Shown here: positions 8,463 through 11,738 of the stretch, piece by piece
How positions within the stretch are numbered: the first letter of the stretch is position 1
Layout: every line of letters starts with the position of its first letter
Assembly (NCBI GenBank): GCA_021809225.1
Contig: JAKBAL010000022.1
Span: 1 to 11,738 of the forward strand
Reading direction: 5' to 3'
DNA from: Pseudomonadota bacterium
GTDB lineage: Bacteria; Pseudomonadota; Alphaproteobacteria; UBA9655
DNA: 11,738 bases
The notes under the pieces: model-generated
Told to the model about the DNA's origin: nothing
Seen by the model: the letters and a program-made list of their open reading frames with translations, nothing else
Database searches by the model: none
Made by a program: the position numbers and the translations under genes

Positions 8463-8491
8463 ATGATAACTAACATTTATTAGAGATACAA
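8463..8491 (-). promoter_or_regulatory. Candidate sigma70-type promoter for the large effector gene
   Basis: Read on the minus strand, TTGTAT (8486-8491) and TATCAT (8463-8468) are spaced by 17 bases. They lie about 50 bases before the GTG start at 8412. The match is four of six to the -35 consensus and five of six to the -10. In such AT-rich DNA this could arise by chance. Confidence 0.35.
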
Positions 8492-8582
8492 CCCGTGAAT
8501 TTTACCCTAAGATTCATCAAAATTTTCCTCGTTTTAGGCATACTTCCTGGCACTGGGCTAATACGGTATCATTAGTATTTTT

Positions 8583-8595
8583 CTGACATTGTCAG
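8583..8595. promoter_or_regulatory. 13-base palindrome upstream of higBA
   Basis: CTGACA-t-TGTCAG is a perfect six-base dyad about 44 bases before the higB start. It overlaps TTGTCA (8589-8594), which could be a -35 box for higBA, though no well-spaced -10 was found. It may be a second regulator site or part of a promoter. Confidence 0.3.
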
Positions 8596-8612
8596 CGTAG
8601 TTCTTTACATAT

Positions 8613-8629
8613 GTAACATATTATGTTAC
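8613..8629. promoter_or_regulatory. Likely HigA operator palindrome
   Basis: GTAACATA-t-TATGTTAC is a perfect eight-base dyad ending nine bases before the higB ATG. HigA-type antitoxins repress their own operon by binding palindromes of this kind in the promoter, so this is the natural candidate operator. The TATTAT in its centre (8619-8624) could be the -10 box, which would leave a very short 5' leader and explain the lack of a ribosome site before higB. Confidence 0.55.
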
Positions 8630-8638
8630 TTTTAAAAT

Positions 8639-8914
8639 ATGATAAAAAGTTTCCATAACAAAGCTCTTAAAGAGCTTTTTTTAGAAGGCAAAAGTCATAA
8701 ACTTGACCAAAAACTCGTCGCTCGATCTCTTAGACGACTTGACGCACTTGATCAAGCAGAAAAACCTGAAGATTTGAACATACCAGGATTTAATTTTCAT
8801 GGGCTTCAAGGTAGTCCAAAACGCTATTCTATTCATGTTAATGGACCTTGGTGTATTACTTTTGAATGGCGTGGTACGGATGCCTGGGCTGTAAACCTTG
8901 AACAATACCATTAG
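8639..8914 (+). CDS. higB: HigB-like toxin (RelE superfamily, plasmid maintenance killer)
   Basis: This is the toxin of a type II toxin-antitoxin pair. HigB proteins are ribosome-dependent mRNA endonucleases of the RelE fold. The 91-residue length is normal. Residues 1-16 (IKSFHNKALKELF) match the usual HigB opening. A central segment, IPGFNFHGLQGSPKRYSIHVNG, leads into WCITFEWRGTDAWAVNLEQYH, the conserved end with the typical YH near the C-terminus. The gene order toxin first, antitoxin second is characteristic of hig loci. No Shine-Dalgarno site precedes the ATG, so translation may start from a nearly leaderless mRNA. The antitoxin gene begins 11 bases downstream in the same transcript. The reading frame looks intact. 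Confidence 0.9.
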   Translation: MIKSFHNKALKELFLEGKSHKLDQKLVARSLRRLDALDQAEKPEDLNIPGFNFHGLQGSPKRYSIHVNGPWCITFEWRGTDAWAVNLEQYH

Positions 8915-8925
8915 GAGAAGATGAA

Positions 8926-9255
8926 ATGAGAAAAGTTGAATATTTTGTCACAGAACGCTCTAAGAGGATACCAACACATCCTGGAATTATTCTTAAAGAG
9001 GATGTTCTACCTAATTTAGGATTATCCATTACCTTAGCTGCTAAGGAGCTTGGCGTTTCTCGCCAAACTCTTCACAGAATTTTGAAGGGATCACACCCTA
9101 TAACTCCTGTCATGGCCTTACGACTTGGACGCTTTTGTGGCACTAATCCCGCAATATGGCTTAGAATGCAGCAGGCTTATGACTTAAAAAAAGCCGAAAT
9201 AGAGTTGGAAGATGAGCTGAAAAAGATTCCTTTACACGTTGCCCGCGTACACTAA
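8926..9255 (+). CDS. higA: HigA-like antitoxin (XRE-type helix-turn-helix)
   Basis: This is the antitoxin partner of HigB. It neutralises the toxin by direct binding and represses the operon. The protein has 109 residues. THPGIILKEDVLP (17-29) is the family signature, ITLAAKELGVSRQTLHRIL (35-53) is the helix-turn-helix, and GTNPAIWLRMQQAYDL is the conserved follow-on helix. A strong AGGAG (8913-8917) overlaps the higB stop and is well placed for the ATG at 8926. This gives the antitoxin a better ribosome site than the toxin, as expected for a pair needing excess antitoxin. The pair probably stabilises a plasmid or mobile island. Confidence 0.93.
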   Translation: MRKVEYFVTERSKRIPTHPGIILKEDVLPNLGLSITLAAKELGVSRQTLHRILKGSHPITPVMALRLGRFCGTNPAIWLRMQQAYDLKKAEIELEDELKKIPLHVARVH

Positions 9256-9404
9256 AAAACTTTCTGCTGCAAAGAAGTGCGCCATGTTGCAAGTTTAGAG
9301 ATTTTCTTTATTGTGAATACACCTACATAATTTTTTTACTTCAAAAAACCAGTGCCATCTGTAACTTTTATTAGAAAATGACTTTTATAAAACAGAAAGG
9401 TATT

Positions 9405-9491
9405 ATGAGGAGCAATCCTCTCGCTTGGCATGCTGATAAAAATCCGGTAAGATGGTTTACCAGATTATATGAAAACGTACCAAAATGCTAA
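9405..9491 (+). CDS. 28-residue leader ORF overlapping the recombinase start
   Basis: A small frame begins at ATG 9405 with AAAGG five bases before it. It ends at TAA 9489-9491, overlapping the recombinase ATG at 9485 in another phase. The product starts MRSNPLAWHADKNPVRWF and ends ENVPKC. I know no homologue. The recombinase start has no ribosome site of its own, so the overlap looks like translational coupling, where ribosomes ending the leader restart on the recombinase. It could instead be a remnant of a longer N-terminal exon of the recombinase joined by a frameshift. It is too short for coding statistics to decide. Confidence 0.4.
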   Translation: MRSNPLAWHADKNPVRWFTRLYENVPKC

Positions 9492-10786
9492 ATAAATACT
9501 ATATTCCTACACCTGTTTTTGACACTTTTGAGGAAGTGATGACTCAGCATAAAAAGGTTTATGCTGATGAGAATCCCCTTCAAATCATCTCTCAGTGGCT
9601 TCATCATTGCTTCTTCTCAACAAAAGTTACGGTACCCCTATTTGCCTCCAAAGATTATCAGATGGCTCTCAACTTCTTACACAGCTACCGTGGTAGCGCT
9701 GATACCTTTACGGCTTATCGTCGAGATTTAGAGCGCTTTCTTCAGTGGAGTTGGTTTGTTCGCAATCAATCACTGTTAGAGCATAAGCGAGAAGACATTG
9801 AATTCTTCATTGAATTCTGCCTAAAGCCTTCTAAACGTTGGATAGGCTTAAAAACCGTTGCACGTTTCAAGACAATTCATGGAGAAAAGCGGCCTAATCC
9901 TGAATGGCGACCTTTCGAAGCTCATATCAATAAAAAAAACCATAAAGATGGGCTTATCCCAAATAAAGACGCTTATCAATTCTCACAGCAATCTTTAAAA
10001 GTTATGTTTGGTATCTTGAGTAGTTTTTATAACTATCTTCTGCAAGAGGAAGTCGCTCAGGTTAACCCCATTGCCTTAATTCGGCAAAAAAGTAAATTTA
10101 TTCAAAAACAAGCTAAAATACAGCCCATTCGGCGGCTTTCTAACCAACAATGGGAAACCGTAGTCAATCTTGCAAAAGAAAAGGCGCTCCAAGATATTAC
10201 TCATGAGAGAACGGTCTTTATCCTTTCATGCCTCTATGGCATGTATCTACGCATTTCTGAATTAACAGCAAGATCTCGTTGGACACCCACCATGGGAGAT
10301 TTTTACAAAGATTCTGAAGGAAATTGGTGGTTTAAAACAGTAGGAAAAGGAAATAAGGCAAGGCAAATCGCGGTTAGTAATGCCATGCTAAATGCCCTAA
10401 AACATTACCGGGTGACATACCTGAAGCTTCCCCCCTTCCCTTCTCTTGATGAAAAAGTTCCACTGATCCCTCATGCTAAAAATCCCAACACACCCATGAC
10501 CAGTGAGAGACCCATACGACGACTTATACAAGTTTGCTTCGACCAAGCAGCGGATCACCTAGAAACCAATGGCAATCAAGAAGAAGCAAATAATCTTCGC
10601 ATGGCAACGGTACATTGGCTAAGGCATACAGGAATATCCGAAGATGTAAAACATCGTCCCCGAGAGCATGTGCGTGACGACGCAGGTCATAGCTCAAGCG
10701 CTATTACAGATAAATACATCGATATTGAGTTAAGAGAACGCCATAAAACGGCGAGAAATAAAATGCTCATCACAGAAACCGCATAA
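9485..10786 (+). CDS. Tyrosine recombinase / phage-type integrase
   Basis: This is a full-length tyrosine site-specific recombinase of 433 residues. Residues about 54-200 form the SAM-like core-binding domain (YRRDLERFLQW at 78-88, then SFYNYLL near 180). The catalytic domain shows the whole active set: Arg256 in LRISELT, Lys288 in VGKGNKAR, His377 and Arg380 in HWLRHTG, His402 in AGHSSS, and nucleophile Tyr411 in ITDKYIDI. The protein is longer than XerC/XerD (about 300) because of an N-terminal extension and a long linker around 115-165, as in many plasmid- and island-borne integrases. It may resolve multimers or integrate an element. No attachment site could be identified. The 28-codon ORF overlaps its start. 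It follows higBA by 230 bases, and a long stem-loop follows about 95 bases after its stop. Confidence 0.92.
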   Translation: MLNKYYIPTPVFDTFEEVMTQHKKVYADENPLQIISQWLHHCFFSTKVTVPLFASKDYQMALNFLHSYRGSADTFTAYRRDLERFLQWSWFVRNQSLLEHKREDIEFFIEFCLKPSKRWIGLKTVARFKTIHGEKRPNPEWRPFEAHINKKNHKDGLIPNKDAYQFSQQSLKVMFGILSSFYNYLLQEEVAQVNPIALIRQKSKFIQKQAKIQPIRRLSNQQWETVVNLAKEKALQDITHERTVFILSCLYGMYLRISELTARSRWTPTMGDFYKDSEGNWWFKTVGKGNKARQIAVSNAMLNALKHYRVTYLKLPPFPSLDEKVPLIPHAKNPNTPMTSERPIRRLIQVCFDQAADHLETNGNQEEANNLRMATVHWLRHTGISEDVKHRPREHVRDDAGHSSSAITDKYIDIELRERHKTARNKMLITETA

Positions 10787-10880
10787 GTTTTCTTTATTCA
10801 ATCTGCATCCATGCCATTACATTGGGACTAAATATCGTTTTTGTCTCAACGTCACATCCTAAAAGTCATTCTTCTTTACA

Positions 10881-10936
10881 AAAAAAAGATGAAAAAATTT
10901 TTCAAAAGTTAAAAGTGGCATTTTTCATCTTTTTTT
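10881..10936. terminator. Long A/T stem-loop, probable bidirectional terminator
   Basis: A perfect 16-base inverted repeat, A7-GATG-A5 at 10881-10896 and T5-CATC-T7 at 10921-10936, encloses a 24-base loop. The right arm ends in seven T residues, as expected for termination of the recombinase transcript; by symmetry it could also act on the other strand. The left arm can alternatively pair with the nearer TTTTTCA at 10898-10904, so two structures compete. The stem is almost all A-T, so its strength is uncertain. Confidence 0.5.
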
Positions 10937-10950
10937 AACATCCCCAGATC

Positions 10951-10956
10951 TATAAT
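10951..10956 (+). promoter_or_regulatory. Perfect -10 box before the 77-codon ORF
   Basis: TATAAT lies 31 bases before the ATG at 10988. No good -35 box is present at 16-18 bases upstream; that position falls in the T-run of the stem-loop. The site is a reasonable but incomplete promoter. Confidence 0.35.
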
Positions 10957-10987
10957 AAATTCAACAATTCATCCCAGAGAGCTTGCC

Positions 10988-11221
10988 ATGACCTTATCAC
11001 AACAATCAGCTGAAATTTTACTTGATCTTCTCGAAATTAAAGTCGGAGCGCTTCAAGTTCAAGATCGTGATGATGTACGCGAACTTAATAAACTTAGAAA
11101 GTGTCGACAAGAACTGCTTTCAACACGCAGTCAAAACACCCCTAAGCACAAAGAGACGTTTGAAGAGCCTGCACCTTTTCAACAAACAGCGTCCCGCAAA
11201 ATGTCTTCTTCAACATACTAA
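10988..11221 (+). CDS. Hypothetical small protein, 77 residues
   Basis: I do not recognise this protein. It starts at ATG 10988 with a weak AGAGAG seven bases upstream and a TATAAT box before it. The N-terminal half (SAEILLDLLEIKVGALQ and DVRELNKLRKCRQELL) should form two amphipathic helices, perhaps a short coiled coil or a dimerising helical hairpin. The C-terminal third is polar, rich in Thr, Gln, Pro and Ser, and probably disordered. There are no membrane segments or known motifs. Its own promoter-like element and the terminator before it suggest a separate transcript. A frame at 11022-11273 overlaps it in another phase and looks like a shadow. The gene is plausible but not proven. Confidence 0.5.
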   Translation: MTLSQQSAEILLDLLEIKVGALQVQDRDDVRELNKLRKCRQELLSTRSQNTPKHKETFEEPAPFQQTASRKMSSSTY

Positions 11222-11483
11222 AGTACTACGATTTGCGTACCCCTCTCTCCAAGCAGCCTTTGACTACCATTAAACGAGTTCATTCATTTGTCTACTGCTA
11301 GCCGCTTTCAGTGATTGAGTTTTTTAACTCTGTTTTCTTGTGCCATTGTTTCTCAAGCCCTCTTTTTCTGGCTGATCTTTCTAGCAACATGGATAAGCGT
11401 CAAAATACCTTCTTTTACATCTCTCTTAATATTTTAAGAATTAAATAATCGTTTTATGGAAAACAATTAATAAAAAAACTTTA
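11222..11483. other. Non-coding stretch
   Basis: No convincing gene is visible on either strand. A weak hairpin GAGTT-tttt-AACTC (11317-11330) followed by TGTTTT might end transcription from the 77-codon ORF. A short AT dyad CTTAA-tatt-TTAAG lies near 11430. The stretch ends at the terminal repeat of the IS1595-like remnant. Confidence 0.4.
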
Positions 11484-11505
11484 GGTACTGTCCTAGATAA
11501 CTAGG
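11484..11505. repeat. Terminal inverted repeat of an IS1595-type remnant
   Basis: GGTACTGTCCTAGATAACTA starts here and directly abuts the 3' end of the IS1595-like transposase fragment; the TAG of that frame (11501-11503) lies inside it. Ends of the GG-x-x-CTGTCxTA type are usual for IS1595/IS1016 elements. The other end of the element is not in the window. Confidence 0.5.
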
Positions 11506-11623
11506 CTAAGTATCCAAAAATCCATTGTTTTAACTACTTTAATCGCTCTTGAACTGGGTTATTAAAACGCCACTCACACTCCTTAAGAGTCCGTCCAAAG
11601 ACTTTTTGAATAAGTAGGTCGAT
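11501..11623 (-). pseudogene. IS1595-family transposase, 3' remnant
   Basis: Read on the minus strand, this is the last 40 or so codons of an IS1595-family (IS1016-like) DDE transposase. The diagnostic piece is FGRTLKECEWRFNNP, followed after an interruption by LKQWIFGYLA and a stop. There is an in-frame TAG at 11534-11536 between LK and LKQW, and a TAA at 11624-11626 ends the recognisable frame on the N-terminal side. All catalytic residues are missing. The fragment faces the IS5-like transposase, whose upstream region begins where the similarity ends. So the IS5-like element probably inserted into or deleted the rest of this one. It is certainly inactive. Confidence 0.65.
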
Positions 11624-11653
11624 TTATGGTTCACTGCACCTAAGCTAAAATAC

Positions 11654-11660
11654 AGGAGGT
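11654..11660 (+). promoter_or_regulatory. Strong ribosome binding site of the IS5-like transposase
   Basis: AGGAGGT lies seven bases before the ATG at 11668. It is the best Shine-Dalgarno match in the window and fixes the start of the following transposase. Confidence 0.7.
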
Positions 11661-11667
11661 GTTTACA

Positions 11668-11738
11668 ATGTGGGCCAAGGAAAACCGACCTATCTATAAT
11701 CGAGATCATCTAAGATACCCAAGTGACCTGACAGATGA
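11668..11738 (+). CDS. IS5-family (IS427-like) transposase, N-terminus only, runs off window
   Basis: The first 23 codons of an IS5-family transposase are visible; the rest lies beyond the right edge. The residues MWAKENRPIYNRDHLRYPSD then LTDE match the standard opening of the IS427-type proteins common in Alphaproteobacteria, which read M-W-x-K-E-N-R followed by LRYPSDLTDEEW. The start is certain because of the AGGAGGT site. Catalytic residues cannot be judged. In many IS5-group elements the transposase is made from two frames by a -1 frameshift, which cannot be tested here. The element's left terminal repeat should lie between about 11624 and 11654, but I could not define it without the right end. 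Confidence 0.8.
   Translation, partial: MWAKENRPIYNRDHLRYPSDLTD

Noticed and set aside
8453..8484. Good AGGAG followed by ATG on the plus strand (MITNIY then stop)
   Set aside because: The frame is six codons long and nothing follows it in phase; it may be a leftover of a lost gene but supports no annotation.
8681..8911. 76-codon minus-strand frame
   Set aside because: It is antisense to higB, which has clear family motifs and a coupled higA.
11022..11273. 83-codon frame overlapping the 77-codon ORF
   Set aside because: It has no ribosome site or promoter of its own; the 10988 frame has a better start context. The choice is not certain.
11340..11380. Minus-strand ATG in a MAQENRVKKLNH frame
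   Set aside because: It ends after 12 codons and shows no similarity that I can identify.
1..11738. CRISPR array, tRNA or rRNA genes
   Set aside because: No regularly spaced repeats and no tRNA- or rRNA-like sequences were seen on either strand.

Overview
This is an AT-rich window dominated by mobile DNA. From left to right it holds most of a Tn3-family transposon, scraps of IS30-type and IS1595-type insertion sequences, a HigBA-type toxin-antitoxin pair, a tyrosine recombinase, and the start of an IS5-type insertion sequence. One very large gene (4078-8412, minus strand) sits among them. The low GC, the dense IS debris and a putative deubiquitinase-type effector suggest a host-associated bacterium. 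The IS5-like start and the overall style fit an intracellular alphaproteobacterium (Holosporales or Rickettsiales type). That taxonomic guess is inference from style, not from a marker gene.

Region 1-3770. A Tn3-family tnpA runs leftward and leaves the window at base 1. It reads in one frame except for a single amber codon at 1567-1569, and all three DDE residues can be seen downstream of that stop. A serine resolvase gene (tnpR, 3147-3701) diverges from it. The gap between them holds two perfect dyads that could form the res site or operators. A hairpin terminator follows tnpR. No terminal inverted repeat of the Tn3 element was found inside the window.

Region 3764-8640. A truncated IS30-family transposase fragment is followed by a convergent 1444-codon gene. 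This gene encodes a likely Sec signal sequence, a long disordered region with an acidic tract, a central domain resembling DUF6119 (TIGR04141; nuclease-like E..D....H-x-K pattern), and a C-terminal OTU-like cysteine protease domain with GDC-CFHA and N-HY motifs. It is the most interesting object in the window: a probable secreted multidomain effector or toxin. Its modular plan recalls the large nuclease plus deubiquitinase toxins of reproductive parasites such as Wolbachia and Rickettsia. No antidote-like gene lies in an operon with it.

Region 8583-11221. Two palindromes precede a higB-higA operon. Next comes a 28-codon leader ORF that overlaps the start of a full-length tyrosine recombinase with an intact catalytic set. 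A long stem-loop and a small orphan gene of 77 codons follow. Together with the resolvase, these genes suggest a plasmid or integrated mobile element, with higBA as a stability module.

Region 11222-11738. A non-coding stretch is followed by the 3' end and terminal repeat of a decayed IS1595-family element. Directly next to it is the ribosome binding site and first 23 codons of an IS5-family (IS427-like) transposase that leaves the window.
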